Numbered from the stretch's first letter, positions 8,110-17,292 are shown. The stretch: 47,233 nt of DNA from Nanobdellota archaeon (GCA_021794235.1 JAJYRE010000015.1:1-47233); one strand, 5' to 3'. Notes: generated from the sequence alone by a model not told the origin. Numbers and translations are program-made.

Positions 8110-8655
8110 ATGGTAATGGAAAAAACACTTATAATGATAAAACCAGACGCTATAGAAAGAAAACTGGCCGGAACGTTACTTTCGTACTTCGAGAAGGCAG
8201 GATTCGAAATAGTCAGACTAAGGAAGGGAAGACTGTCCGAAAACATAGCAACAAGACTTTACAGGGACACGGAAACCCAGCTTACAGGAATGGGTAACAA
8301 GACCCTTGAGTCTATGAACTCTGCGGGATTCTCAGATGAGATAGATAGGATATTCGGATCACAGGAGCCTTACGAGATAGGCAAGAAACTTGTCCAGTGG
8401 ACCAGAACTTTCATGACATCAAACGATGTTATAGCCATGATACTGCAGACGGATGACGCGGTTCAGAAGGGCAGAGACCTGATAGGAAAGACAGACCCAT
8501 CCAAGGCCGTAAAGGGAACTATAAGGGGAGATTTTGCAGACGATTCAATACTCAATGCAAACAGGGAAGGCAGGGCCACCAGAAACCTTGTCCACGCTTC
8601 AGACGCCGAGGGCGCTGCTATAGAAGTAAAACTCTTCGAAGAAGAGTTCTTTTAG
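8110..8655 (+). CDS. ndk: Nucleoside-diphosphate kinase
   Basis: 181 aa; transfers the gamma phosphate of ATP to other NDPs. TLIMIKPDAIERKLAG is the canonical N-terminus. The phospho-accepting His is H162 in NLVHASD, a variant of the usual N-x-x-H-G-S-D in which Gly is replaced by Ala. The protein is ~35 residues longer than typical NDK (~145 aa). The extra length is a helical insertion around residues 58-95, between the N-terminal ferredoxin fold and the WTRTFMTSNDVIAMIL segment. Alternative start: a second ATG two codons later. aIF5B follows after 44 nt. Confidence 0.93.
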   Translation: MVMEKTLIMIKPDAIERKLAGTLLSYFEKAGFEIVRLRKGRLSENIATRLYRDTETQLTGMGNKTLESMNSAGFSDEIDRIFGSQEPYEIGKKLVQWTRTFMTSNDVIAMILQTDDAVQKGRDLIGKTDPSKAVKGTIRGDFADDSILNANREGRATRNLVHASDAEGAAIEVKLFEEEFF

Positions 8656-8699
8656 ATAACCGGTTCAATCATTCATAATCCTGATTGGAGAGAAACACT

Positions 8700-10415
8700 A
8701 TGAGATCACCTATATGTGCATTTTTAGGCCACGTAGACGCCGGCAAGACCAGTATAATGGATTCTATAAGGGCGACTTTTTCGGCCTACAAGGAGACAGG
8801 AGGCCTGACCCAGAATATAGGTGTTACCGAGGTGCCTACAGACAGAATAGAGGAGATGGCCGGAGCCCTTCTTAAAAAATTCAATGTTCAGATAAAGACG
8901 CCAAGCATAATATTCGTAGACTCACCCGGCCACGAAGCCTTTGTCACACTCAGGCAGAGGGGTGCGTCCATAGCAGACCTTGCGATACTCACTGTGGATA
9001 TAACTGAGGGAATTCAGAAGCAGACGATTGAATCCATAGAGATACTGAAATCGTACAAGACACCCTTCCTGATAGCGCTCACAAAGATAGACACCGTGCG
9101 CGGATACCCTGGAGCAAAGAATTCATCGTTCATAGAACTTATGGCCAGATCCAGCCAGGACTTTACGCAGAATCTGGACGAAAAGCTTTACAGGCTGGTC
9201 GCCGACCTTTCGAACTACGGTTTTCAAGCCGAAAGGTTTGACAGGGTAAAAGACTTCACAAAAGAGGTCGCGATCATCCCGCTCGCATCAATAAACAGCG
9301 TGGGTGTAAACGACCTGCTGGTGATGATAATAGGACTCAGCCAGAGGTACATAGGTCTTGAGGAGCAGACCAGCAACAGTGCGGCGGTCATAGAGGAAAA
9401 GCTGGTGAAGGGCATGGGAAAGATATACGACGCCATAGTATACTCCGGTGAAATATCTACAGGCGATAGGGTAATAACACAGACCATCGACGGCATACGT
9501 GAGAATAAGGTAAGGGGGCTCATGAGGCTCATCCCGATGGTTGAAAGCAGGGAGAACTTCGGCAAGTATGAGAATATAAAATCTGTCCGGGCCGCTACAC
9601 CCGTCCGGATCATACTCCAGGAGCCCAATGTTCTCATAGGCACTTCGATTACGGTCTTCGGCAGCGAAGAGGAAAAAGAGAGGATAGTAAACGAATTCAA
9701 GCAGACGGAAGAGGGATACAATAATGATGAGATAAAGGGAATAGTCGTTTGTGCGGATTCCCTCGGCAGCATAGACGCCATAAGGAAGATAGGGGAATCA
9801 AAGGGGATAGGCATCGGTAAGACAAAGATAGGCGAGCCCTCCAAGAACGATATCCGTGTGGCGAGGCTGAACGATGGCATAATGCTTTGCTTCAATGTTC
9901 CTGTGCAAAAAACCACCGAATCGATGGCAAGACAGGAAGGCGTTACCGTGCTGTCAAGCCAGTCGATTTACAATCTTTTCGAGAGGTACGATGAATTCAT
10001 AAGCGGGAAGAGGAAGGCCGAGATGGAGGACATACTCTCTTCAGTCCGCCTGCCGGGAAAGATAGTTTTCCTGAAGGGGAATATGTTCAGAAGATCAAGC
10101 CCGTGCGTATTCGGAGTGGAAGTACTGGCAGGTGAAATAAGGCAGAATTACAGGCTTATTAAGAGCGATGGCAAGAGGCTGGGCATCATACAGGACATCC
10201 AGGGCGACAAAAGGAAGCTCGACAGGGCGACGGTAGGCCAGAAGGTGGCGATAAGCGTAGAAGACGCGGTGTACCAGAGGAACCTGAACGACGGTGAGGT
10301 ACTGTATACGGATATAGACATACCCGACATAATCAAATTCGATGACATCTCGCCGAAGCTGACAGACGATTACAGGGATGCGATGGCTGAGATAAGGAAG
10401 ATCAAGGGTCTGTGA
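8700..10415 (+). CDS. infB: Translation initiation factor aIF5B (IF-2 family)
   Basis: 571 aa. The GTPase domain has GHVDAGKTS (10-18), GGLTQNIG (switch I region), DSPGHEAF (switch II) and TKID. It is followed by beta-barrel domain II, the alpha/beta/alpha domain III (with VVCADSLGSIDAIRKI) and domain IV, the archaeal/eukaryotic IF5B order and length without a long N-terminal extension. It promotes subunit joining and Met-tRNAi placement. The frame opens at a TTG at 8685. The ATG at 8700 is preferred because GGAGAGA sits 6-13 nt upstream as a ribosome binding site and the product then starts directly at the G domain. Confidence 0.95.
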   Translation: MRSPICAFLGHVDAGKTSIMDSIRATFSAYKETGGLTQNIGVTEVPTDRIEEMAGALLKKFNVQIKTPSIIFVDSPGHEAFVTLRQRGASIADLAILTVDITEGIQKQTIESIEILKSYKTPFLIALTKIDTVRGYPGAKNSSFIELMARSSQDFTQNLDEKLYRLVADLSNYGFQAERFDRVKDFTKEVAIIPLASINSVGVNDLLVMIIGLSQRYIGLEEQTSNSAAVIEEKLVKGMGKIYDAIVYSGEISTGDRVITQTIDGIRENKVRGLMRLIPMVESRENFGKYENIKSVRAATPVRIILQEPNVLIGTSITVFGSEEEKERIVNEFKQTEEGYNNDEIKGIVVCADSLGSIDAIRKIGESKGIGIGKTKIGEPSKNDIRVARLNDGIMLCFNVPVQKTTESMARQEGVTVLSSQSIYNLFERYDEFISGKRKAEMEDILSSVRLPGKIVFLKGNMFRRSSPCVFGVEVLAGEIRQNYRLIKSDGKRLGIIQDIQGDKRKLDRATVGQKVAISVEDAVYQRNLNDGEVLYTDIDIPDIIKFDDISPKLTDDYRDAMAEIRKIKGL

Positions 10416-10418
10416 GCA

Positions 10419-11579
10419 TTATTTTTCCGACTCTGCCGCCATTATCTTTTCCATCGCTTTATTGAAATCCGATATCATCCTTTTCTCATCGTGCCTCTTG
10501 GACCTGATTGCACCGTTTACGAGTTTTTGGTACAGCGATTTGTTCAGAATCTTGTTCATGGCTTTAGCTATCTCCTGCGGTTCAGCCTCTACAAGCATGC
10601 CGTTCCTGCCGTTTTGAATAAATTCCTTAGGTCCACCCTCGTTTACGGCTATTACAGGCTTGCCGTAGGCCATGGACTCCAAAGGAACGAGGCCGGTGTC
10701 CTCATTCACAGCTAGAAACAGGGTGGCGTAGCATTCACCGTATAATCTGGCCAGTTCTTTTTCCGTCATGTTGCCCTTTACTATAACGTTTTCGCTGCTC
10801 ATGGAATTTATCGATTCGAAGTATTTCTTGTCTTCGGGGAATCCGCCGAGCACTAGTTTGAATCCTTTTTTCGGCAGTTCCGAAGCCCGGAATGCCTCAA
10901 CCGCCAGATGCTGCCTCTTATAAGTTATGAATCTGCTCGGATAGAATATTATCTTTTTGTGCGATTTTACCGCTTTTATCCTGCTGTAATCTATGGACGG
11001 GCTTATCTTGAATATCCTGTTTCCATCTATCAGCCTGTAATCTATCAGTCTTCTTCTCACCTCATCACTGAAAACCATCGCGTATCCTATTCTCCCCCAC
11101 GCCCTTTTCTCCATAAATCTGTAGAACTTCGCGGCTATCGGGAGAACCAGCCTGTTCTTTGCACCGGTTCTGGAATAATATCCGTACATCGTATGGGCCG
11201 CCCTCAAGGGTGTGTGCGATATAGCGATTGTCGTGGGGTGTCTGTTGCGGAAAACCGCAAGCTCCGATATTCCCGCCGTAGATATTATGAACGCATCATA
11301 GCTTTCCAACGAGGGTATCTTCGAGGTCAGAAGCGCGCCGAAGAGGCTCAGTCCCCTGGTGAAAAAATCGCTGCTCTTGGCTTTTCCTATCACTTTGATA
11401 TCAAAGTCGCCGAATTTTTCGAATGTTTTCTCCTTGTCGTACATGAATGTGAATATATCTATATCGTATTTTTTGTCCTGCAGAAGGTTCAGGACCATCC
11501 TTTCGACCCCGCCCTTGCTTTTTATCCATGGAACCAGAAGCGCTATTCTCGGTTTGCCTATCATACTATCATCTTGCAT
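10419..11579 (-). CDS. Glycosyltransferase, GT4 type (GT-B fold)
   Basis: 386 aa. The N-terminal half contains PWIKSKGGVERMVLNLL (acceptor-domain Gly-Gly loop). The C-terminal half has FYPSRFITYKRQHLAVEAF, LVLGGF and the donor-site signature NEDTGLVPLESMAYGKPVIA...GGPKEFI (E-x7-E motif). Such enzymes transfer a sugar from a nucleotide-sugar in the cytosol or at the membrane face. The substrate cannot be read from sequence. Protein or lipid glycosylation is plausible given the many N-glycosylation sequons in secreted proteins in this window. It is convergent with infB (3-nt gap) and divergent from the pilin-like gene. Confidence 0.85.
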   Translation of the reverse strand: MQDDSMIGKPRIALLVPWIKSKGGVERMVLNLLQDKKYDIDIFTFMYDKEKTFEKFGDFDIKVIGKAKSSDFFTRGLSLFGALLTSKIPSLESYDAFIISTAGISELAVFRNRHPTTIAISHTPLRAAHTMYGYYSRTGAKNRLVLPIAAKFYRFMEKRAWGRIGYAMVFSDEVRRRLIDYRLIDGNRIFKISPSIDYSRIKAVKSHKKIIFYPSRFITYKRQHLAVEAFRASELPKKGFKLVLGGFPEDKKYFESINSMSSENVIVKGNMTEKELARLYGECYATLFLAVNEDTGLVPLESMAYGKPVIAVNEGGPKEFIQNGRNGMLVEAEPQEIAKAMNKILNKSLYQKLVNGAIRSKRHDEKRMISDFNKAMEKIMAAESEK

Positions 11580-11584
11580 TTCGA

Positions 11585-11614
11585 ATTATATATATCTCGA
11601 CTTTATCTAGTATT
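11585..11614. promoter_or_regulatory. Overlapping divergent promoters
   Basis: TTATATATAT (11585-11594) is centred ~27 nt before the plus-strand ATG at 11617. TATAATACTA read on the minus strand (about 11602-11611) is ~26 nt before the minus-strand ATG at 11579. Both genes appear to be leaderless and share a 37-bp intergenic region, so each transcript starts inside the other's core promoter. Confidence 0.5.
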
Positions 11615-11616
11615 AT

Positions 11617-12297
11617 ATGAAAACTAGCAGGGCCCAGTATACCACAGAATACGTCATAGTGCTGGGGATAGCCATGACAATAATAGCCTCTGCGCTTTTC
11701 TACTCGCTGTACTTCTATACCTCCTATTTCAGCTCATCCACATCCAATCAGCTGTCTACGGCTGCGACCCAGCTGGTGAAGGCCGCCGATTACGTATCTG
11801 CGCAGGGTATAAACTCCAAGACACTGATTGCGGTTACCTTCCCGACGCTGACTGTGACATCTTCATTTTTCTGCGGCCAGCTAGTACAGATCGACAGCGG
11901 GCATTCATCGTATATCGACAGGGCCAATGTAAACATATCAGGTCTCATGCCGTTCAATTCCGGGCTCTACCACGCGTATGTCGTGTACAATGGTTCTATG
12001 GCGGATGTCGGTATAAACCTCCCCCTCTCCCTGGTAACCGGAACGTTTTCTTATTCATCCGGGAGCATACTCTATGGTATCAACTTTCTTGACAGAAACG
12101 GCAACAGCCTGCCCGGTGTCAACTTTAACATCTCCGTTTACTCAGGATCCGGCGTCTACCTCGCAAGCGGGACGGGCACCACGTCGTCAAGTACCTATAC
12201 CGGTCTGATATCCGTGCCATCCGGACAATCCGTCTACGTCATAAGGATATTTCCATCCACATATCAGGAGTTCTTCTCAACATGCGTATTCGCCTGA
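11617..12297 (+). CDS. Class III signal peptide (pilin-type) secreted protein
   Basis: 226 aa. The N-terminus SRAQYTTEYVIVLGIA fits the archaeal class III prepilin motif (cleavage before Q, Glu at +5), followed by a ~25-residue hydrophobic helix. The remainder is Ser/Thr/Gly-rich beta-type sequence with several N-x-S/T sequons, expected outside the cell. It would be a type IV pilin-like or other membrane-anchored surface subunit after processing by a prepilin peptidase, which is not in this window. The gene stands alone. Confidence 0.8.
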   Translation: MKTSRAQYTTEYVIVLGIAMTIIASALFYSLYFYTSYFSSSTSNQLSTAATQLVKAADYVSAQGINSKTLIAVTFPTLTVTSSFFCGQLVQIDSGHSSYIDRANVNISGLMPFNSGLYHAYVVYNGSMADVGINLPLSLVTGTFSYSSGSILYGINFLDRNGNSLPGVNFNISVYSGSGVYLASGTGTTSSSTYTGLISVPSGQSVYVIRIFPSTYQEFFSTCVFA

Positions 12298-12342
12298 TTT
12301 TCGGCTTGATACTTTTATAAGCCCGTTCTGTTTAGCATCATT

Positions 12343-13362
12343 ATGGACATTCAGGAACGCGTGGATCTCATAAAAAGGAACACTACAGAAGTGATAACCG
12401 AGAATGAACTGGTCGAGCTTCTAAGGACAAAGAGCAATCCGTCCATCTACATAGGCAGGGCCACTACGGGACCTCTGCATCTCGGGCACTTGATAGCAAT
12501 AGGGAAGCTGTTTGATTTTGCGAAGGCAGGCGTAAAAACAAAGATACTTCTTGCGGACGTGCACGCGGCTATGGACGATCTTAAGGCGAAATGGGAGGAC
12601 CTCGGTGCGAGGGTGGATTACACCAGAAAATGCATAGAGCTGGCATTCAACTGGAAAGACGGCGCCCCAGAATTTGTAAGAGGTTCCGATTACCAGCTTA
12701 ACAAGGATTATCTTCTGGATGTACTGAAGGTATCCACTATGAGCACAGTCGACAGGGCCATGAGAGCAGCGTCCGAAGTCACAAGGATGAAAAATCCAAA
12801 AGTGAGTGAATTGATATATCCTATAATGCAGTCTCTAGATGAGCAGTATCTCGACGTGGATATGCAGTTAGGGGGATCCGATCAGAGACACATATTCGTA
12901 TTCGCCAGGGAGTACCTCCCCATGCTCGGTTACAGGAAACGTGTTGAGGTAATGACGCCCCTGGTGTCATCGCTGCTGGGTCCCGGAACCAAAATGAGTT
13001 CTTCTATACCCAACAGTCACATAAAAGTGTATGACTCCGAGGAGAGTATCAAGAAAAAAATAAACGGTGCGTACTGCCCGGACGGAGTGGCGCAGGACAA
13101 CCCTATACTGCAGATGGTGAATTTCATAGTGTTCCCAGTCGACGGCAGATTCAGGGTTTCCAGACCGGAGAAGTTCGGCGGCGACATAGAATTCAACTCC
13201 TATCCGGAGCTGGAGAAAACATATACCGACAGAAAACTCCATCCGATGGACTTAAAGAACGCCGTTTCTGAGTACCTGATCGAGAGACTGAAGCCCGCAA
13301 GGGAATACTTCGAGAAGCACAGGGACATTCTGGAGAGCCTCGGTCCGGAATTTCTTCCGTGA
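12343..13362 (+). CDS. tyrS: Tyrosyl-tRNA synthetase, archaeal type
   Basis: 339 aa, class I aminoacyl-tRNA synthetase. The HIGH motif is PLHLGH, the second signature is GTKMSSS (KMSKS variant), and QLGGSDQRH is the Tyr/Trp-binding region. The C-terminal segment PMDLKNAVSEYL is typical of archaeal TyrRS. Length matches the archaeal enzyme (~305-350 aa). A TATA box CTTTTATAAG (12311-12320) lies ~27 nt upstream of the ATG. Confidence 0.92.
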   Translation: MDIQERVDLIKRNTTEVITENELVELLRTKSNPSIYIGRATTGPLHLGHLIAIGKLFDFAKAGVKTKILLADVHAAMDDLKAKWEDLGARVDYTRKCIELAFNWKDGAPEFVRGSDYQLNKDYLLDVLKVSTMSTVDRAMRAASEVTRMKNPKVSELIYPIMQSLDEQYLDVDMQLGGSDQRHIFVFAREYLPMLGYRKRVEVMTPLVSSLLGPGTKMSSSIPNSHIKVYDSEESIKKKINGAYCPDGVAQDNPILQMVNFIVFPVDGRFRVSRPEKFGGDIEFNSYPELEKTYTDRKLHPMDLKNAVSEYLIERLKPAREYFEKHRDILESLGPEFLP

Positions 13363-13403
13363 TTCGACAAACCTTTATATAGAAGCATTCTTCTAATCAG
13401 TAA

Positions 13404-13775
13404 ATGAAAAAATTACTGGACTGGCTTTCTGCGGTTTCTGAGTACAGATTGGACAACCTGCCGGCGAAGAGCGGGCAGGAATGGATGGGCTACATAGAAA
13501 AAGCAGCCGCAAAATCAGGCCTTCTGACGGAATACAACGTCCTAAACATGTACAGAGAGAATTTGAAACTGAACATATACACATTAGGGAGGAAAATCCC
13601 CTTTACCGATATGCAGACGCAGATGCTTAGACTGCAAATAGACCTCGACGACCGCGCAACGTATAATACTCTGGTATTTGTTGACAATCCCATGTCGAGT
13701 ATGAAGAAGACAAAAGAGACATTTTCCAGGCTGAGTGATAGTCTCGACTCTATTATTAGAGAGGAGACGAGCTAG
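13404..13775 (+). CDS. Hypothetical protein, 123 aa
   Basis: Soluble, mainly helical protein without signal or membrane segment. The start is supported by a TATA box CTTTATATAG (13373-13382) ~26 nt before the ATG. The ATG is followed by a Lys-rich start and a Trp-containing helix, then a mixed alpha/beta section. No recognised motif. It stands between tyrS and the tfb gene, with separate promoters on both sides. Confidence 0.65.
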   Translation: MKKLLDWLSAVSEYRLDNLPAKSGQEWMGYIEKAAAKSGLLTEYNVLNMYRENLKLNIYTLGRKIPFTDMQTQMLRLQIDLDDRATYNTLVFVDNPMSSMKKTKETFSRLSDSLDSIIREETS

Positions 13776-13854
13776 TTTCAGCCGCGCATTTGGAAAAATT
13801 CCAATAAAGCATAGCTTTATATACTAGTTCTATCTTTACTATATAAAGGTTATT

Positions 13855-14778
13855 GTGAAAGTTGTATCAAATAAGTATGTTACTAAATGCCCCTCTTGCG
13901 GGAGCGATTCTGTTGTTTACGACAAATCCACCGGAGAGTTAGTCTGTCAGAAATGCGGCTACGTTTTAGAGAGCGATACGATAGACTACGGCAGGGAGTG
14001 GCGTTCTTTCGAAGATGAAAGAGAAGAGGGAAAAGGCAGAATGGGTTCCCCGCTTAGCTATGCCAAGTACGATAAAGGCACCAGTACGGTGATAGGTAAG
14101 GCAAGCGAATCAATAAAATTATCAAACACCAACAGGCGTACTTTCTACAAATTGAGAAAATGGCAGCCTAGGATATCAACAGCATTTGAGAGAAACCTTA
14201 AATTTGCACTTACAGAGCTGAGGCACGCGAGCAACAGGCTTCACGTATCCAGCATAATACAGGAGGAGGCGGCAAAGATGTACAGGGAGGCCATAACCAG
14301 GAGACTGGTGCGTGGCAGATCCATGGAGAGCGTCATCGCAGGTGCACTTTACGCGGCTGCAAGAAAACACAGCAGGCCTATAAGCCTGGATGAGATATCT
14401 GAGACATTCAACGTTGAGAGAAAGGAAGTCGGCAAGGCGTACAGATTACTGTGCAGAGAACTCGGAATAAAGATACTGCCGACATCACCTAGCGATTACA
14501 TATACAAGTTTGCATCAGAGCTCGGAGTGTCCAATAAGACCGTGTCCGATTCGGTAAAACTGCTTAAGGAAGCGGAAGAGAAGGGGCTGACAAGCGGCAA
14601 GGGTCCTATGGGTATAGCCGCAGCCGTGCTTTACGTCGCGACCCTGATAAACAAGGAGAAGAAGACGCAGAGGGATGCAGCAAGAGCCGCCGGGATAACC
14701 GAAGTCACTATAAGAAACAGATACAAGGAACTTTACAACGCACTCAATCTTAAGGAAAGATACAAGATTGAGGATTAG
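13855..14778 (+). CDS. tfb: Transcription initiation factor IIB (TFB)
   Basis: 307 aa with a GTG start. The N-terminal zinc ribbon has C12/C15 and C31/C34, followed by the B-reader/linker (YGREWRSFEDEREEG) and two cyclin repeats (about residues 110-200 and 205-300). The second repeat contains KGPMGIAAAVLYVA and the DNA-binding helix TEVTIRNRYKEL. It recruits RNA polymerase to TBP-TATA complexes. TTTATATAC is found ~35 nt upstream. The stop is 20 nt before trm1. Confidence 0.95.
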   Translation: MKVVSNKYVTKCPSCGSDSVVYDKSTGELVCQKCGYVLESDTIDYGREWRSFEDEREEGKGRMGSPLSYAKYDKGTSTVIGKASESIKLSNTNRRTFYKLRKWQPRISTAFERNLKFALTELRHASNRLHVSSIIQEEAAKMYREAITRRLVRGRSMESVIAGALYAAARKHSRPISLDEISETFNVERKEVGKAYRLLCRELGIKILPTSPSDYIYKFASELGVSNKTVSDSVKLLKEAEEKGLTSGKGPMGIAAAVLYVATLINKEKKTQRDAARAAGITEVTIRNRYKELYNALNLKERYKIED

Positions 14779-14798
14779 GCGTTAAACCACCAGATTCT

Positions 14799-15836
14799 AT
14801 GGAAGTTTTCCGGGAAGGGAAAATTTCTTTCACCGCAGAAAACAAGCAGACGAGGGACGCAGAGGTCTTCTTCAATCCCGAAAGAAAATTCGACAGGGAC
14901 ATGAATGTTCTTCTTCTGAACACCATCGGGCGAAAAGAACTGTCGGGTATAGACGTTTTCGGCGGAAGCGGAGTGCGCGGACTCAGGCTGTGCAGCGAGA
15001 CCGATTCCTTCTCAAGTTTTGTTATAAATGACATCAAGACATACGAGAGCATATCAAAGAACATCGAAGATAACAAAGATGTTCTTAAGTGCGGGATAGA
15101 GTGTACAAACTTCAACGCTATAGACCTCGGTGCAAAGGGAAAGCGGTACGATTACATCGACATAGACCCGTTCGGATCTCCGATACGGTATTCCGTTGAA
15201 GCGATACCCTCGCTCAATCTGGGCGGGATAATCGCAGTAACTGCGACGGACACGGCTGCACTGTATGGAAAAGCCAGGAAGGCCTGCGCGGTGAAGTACG
15301 GGGCTTTCTCCTACAAGACGCAGTATTTCAGGGAAGTCGGCCTCAGGATAATGATAAAGCGGATGGAAGAGGTCGCAAACCTGTTCTACAGATCGATAAC
15401 CCCCTTATTCTTTGATGTTAGGAAGCACTACGTGAGGGTATACCTGAAGCTAGGGAGGGTAAACCTCTCCAGAAAGATAGGATACATATACCAGTGTTCT
15501 AGATGCCCATACAGATCGGTCGAGGAGGGGTCGAAATGCGGCCACTGCGGATCAAAGCTGGTAAGGATCGGTCCCCTATGGCTGGACAAAACGTTTGACA
15601 AAGGGCTGGTGGAGAAGATGCATGATTCAACGGACGACGGGAAGATCGGGAAATATCTCGGAGTCTTGAAGGATGAGAGCGACATTCCTTTCTTCTACAC
15701 TACGGCTGAGATATCTTCGTTCACCAGAACCGTTGAGAAGCCGGTGGAATCATTCGGCAGCAGAACGGTACTGGACAGCAAAGGATTCAGAAGCGATCTT
15801 GATATCGATAGGATACTTGAGATGGCGAAGAAATAA
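14799..15836 (+). CDS. trm1: tRNA (guanine26-N2)-dimethyltransferase Trm1
   Basis: 345 aa. REGKISF and NPERKFDRDMN are the Trm1 N-terminal signatures. DVFGGSGVRGLR is the SAM-binding motif I and YIDIDPFGSPI is the catalytic D-P-F-G motif. A four-Cys zinc knuckle (YQCSRCPYRS...CGHCGSK) lies near residues 229-248. It dimethylates G26 of tRNAs in archaea and eukaryotes. Its gene follows tfb by 20 nt, so co-transcription is likely, and converges on the eL33 gene with a 3-nt gap. Confidence 0.94.
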   Translation: MEVFREGKISFTAENKQTRDAEVFFNPERKFDRDMNVLLLNTIGRKELSGIDVFGGSGVRGLRLCSETDSFSSFVINDIKTYESISKNIEDNKDVLKCGIECTNFNAIDLGAKGKRYDYIDIDPFGSPIRYSVEAIPSLNLGGIIAVTATDTAALYGKARKACAVKYGAFSYKTQYFREVGLRIMIKRMEEVANLFYRSITPLFFDVRKHYVRVYLKLGRVNLSRKIGYIYQCSRCPYRSVEEGSKCGHCGSKLVRIGPLWLDKTFDKGLVEKMHDSTDDGKIGKYLGVLKDESDIPFFYTTAEISSFTRTVEKPVESFGSRTVLDSKGFRSDLDIDRILEMAKK

Positions 15837-15839
15837 CCC

Positions 15840-16094
15840 TTAGAGTTTTACTTCTTTGGTTATAGCCTGTCCAGGCATTCCCCTTCTGAATCTGATTATT
15901 ACTCTTCCCTTGTCACCGTGGGTCTTTGTAACGACTCCCTTTATGGGGTTCTTAGGAAACGACAGCTCCACCCTCTTGCCTATGAACTTAGCAGCTTCCT
16001 CTTTAGTGTTGACGTCTGCTATCTTTGCAATAGCCTGTCTCGGGTTCTGCGTTTTTCTCCCTCTTCTGTAAGATACTATTTTTGCGTTTGCCAT
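15840..16094 (-). CDS. rpl35ae: Ribosomal protein eL33 (L35Ae)
   Basis: 84 aa, matching the archaeal L35Ae family in length. Diagnostic segments are YRRGRKTQNPRQAI, FIGKRVELSFP, IKGVVTKTHGDKGRVIIRF and the terminal GMPGQAI. It binds the large subunit. It begins 1 nt downstream of the nucleotidyltransferase-domain gene on the same strand, so the two are co-transcribed. Confidence 0.92.
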   Translation of the reverse strand: MANAKIVSYRRGRKTQNPRQAIAKIADVNTKEEAAKFIGKRVELSFPKNPIKGVVTKTHGDKGRVIIRFRRGMPGQAITKEVKL

Positions 16095-16095
16095 T

Positions 16096-17181
16096 TTATT
16101 CCGTCTTTTGTATATACTTGTTATCTACATCTGAATTTGTCTTCTTTAATAAATCTTTCTCTATTATCGGTTTTGGAACTCCGGCCTTCTCTCTGAGCCC
16201 TTCTACAACCTTGGCTATCTTCTCAACGGCTTCCTTTGTCTCTACCAGCTTCTCATCGAATTCCTTTCCGCTGATGCTTTTGGTCTCCCCGTGGTCTATC
16301 TTCTTGAACCATTTTATTACGTCTTCCACTTTTGCAACGTCCTGTGCCGTAAGAACCTTCTCCTTTTCCACCGCTATGGCCATCAGCTCCTTCGGAACCT
16401 CTTTCGGAACCGGCGGCAGGTATCCGTACTCCATTATAAGAGCCTGTCCGGCAGCCACTACTGAATTATAAAGGTCAAGGCTGAGCTTTGTCGTAAGGAC
16501 GTTCTCCGCGAGCATTATAAGGCCTTCCGAGTTCTCAAGATTGCCGTTTATGGTCTCGATAGTCGGGACTATGTTACCGGTTCTGTAAAGCAGCTGTATA
16601 GGCAGGAAGAATCCAGTGTCGTATACCGCCATCCCGTCCCTAAGCAGGGTGAGTATCACAGGGTTCGGTTTTATTATAGATCCCCAGAACTCCGATAGCG
16701 GGTAAGCCTGGGCGTGTATCTTTTCGGAGAAATCCCTTCCGATCTCCGCCATCTTGGTGAAAAGCCTCTCCCTAAGCTGTTCGAGCGTGAATCTCTGTAT
16801 GTCCGTGTCGTCTACTATGAACGCTATATCGATATCGGATGTAGTCGTCATCCCGCTCTTGGTCTTTGAGCTTCCGAACACCACTATGGATTTTATGTAG
16901 CGTCTGAAAAGGCTGAGTACTCTCAGGAAGTATGCTCTTATCGCATTTGCATCCTTTGGCGGCAGTATCTTGTTGAGGTTCTCAAGCGATAATCCCGCAA
17001 GCTGCCCAGGGGGTTCTACTTTCTCCGCACTTTCTCCCTCTCCGGATTCCAGTCCTACGAATGATCCTATGAAATCAACGCGCTCATTCAACTCGTCTAT
17101 CTTCGAAGACAGTGCGTCTATCGTTGAAAAAAGCTTGTTAAGACTAGCCTCTATCGGATTCAGGTTTTCAGTTTGATGCAT
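16096..17181 (-). CDS. Nucleotidyltransferase-domain protein (MNT-like, with helical HEPN-like C-terminus)
   Basis: 361 aa. Residues 8-38 form a predicted coiled coil and 44-60 a Glu/Ser-rich linker. A pol-beta-type nucleotidyltransferase core has GSS (103-105) and SDIDIAF (D116, D118). A long helical segment (about 225-300) resembles HEPN domains but without a clear R-x4-H motif. The C-terminus is charged and Lys/Glu-rich. MNT-HEPN pairs are usually toxin-antitoxin modules. Here both seem fused in one protein in an operon with ribosomal eL33, which argues for a housekeeping or RNA-related role (inference). On the minus strand GAGAGGTT precedes the ATG as a weak ribosome binding site, and TTATATATAA lies ~48 nt upstream. 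Confidence 0.72.
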   Translation of the reverse strand: MHQTENLNPIEASLNKLFSTIDALSSKIDELNERVDFIGSFVGLESGEGESAEKVEPPGQLAGLSLENLNKILPPKDANAIRAYFLRVLSLFRRYIKSIVVFGSSKTKSGMTTTSDIDIAFIVDDTDIQRFTLEQLRERLFTKMAEIGRDFSEKIHAQAYPLSEFWGSIIKPNPVILTLLRDGMAVYDTGFFLPIQLLYRTGNIVPTIETINGNLENSEGLIMLAENVLTTKLSLDLYNSVVAAGQALIMEYGYLPPVPKEVPKELMAIAVEKEKVLTAQDVAKVEDVIKWFKKIDHGETKSISGKEFDEKLVETKEAVEKIAKVVEGLREKAGVPKPIIEKDLLKKTNSDVDNKYIQKTE

Positions 17182-17283
17182 AATAACCTCTCAAATTTGA
17201 CTTTATGTGAATTAATGGATTCGTTTATATATAAGTCTTTATAGCGGAGAAACCATTCGATGGTGATTATCGGGAACAATCAT

Positions 17284-17292
17284 TTTATATAA
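17284..17292 (+). promoter_or_regulatory. TATA box for glycogen synthase
   Basis: TTTATATAA lies 19-27 nt before the ATG at 17311, the only such box close to this start. It implies a leaderless or nearly leaderless mRNA. Confidence 0.5.

Noticed and set aside
9224-9916. 230-aa minus-strand frame opposite aIF5B
   Set aside because: Antisense shadow of a clear, conserved gene with Ser/Ile/Leu-rich composition typical of reverse-frame reading.
10908-11627. 239-aa plus-strand frame opposite the glycosyltransferase
   Set aside because: Antisense shadow; the minus-strand product has clear GT4 motifs.
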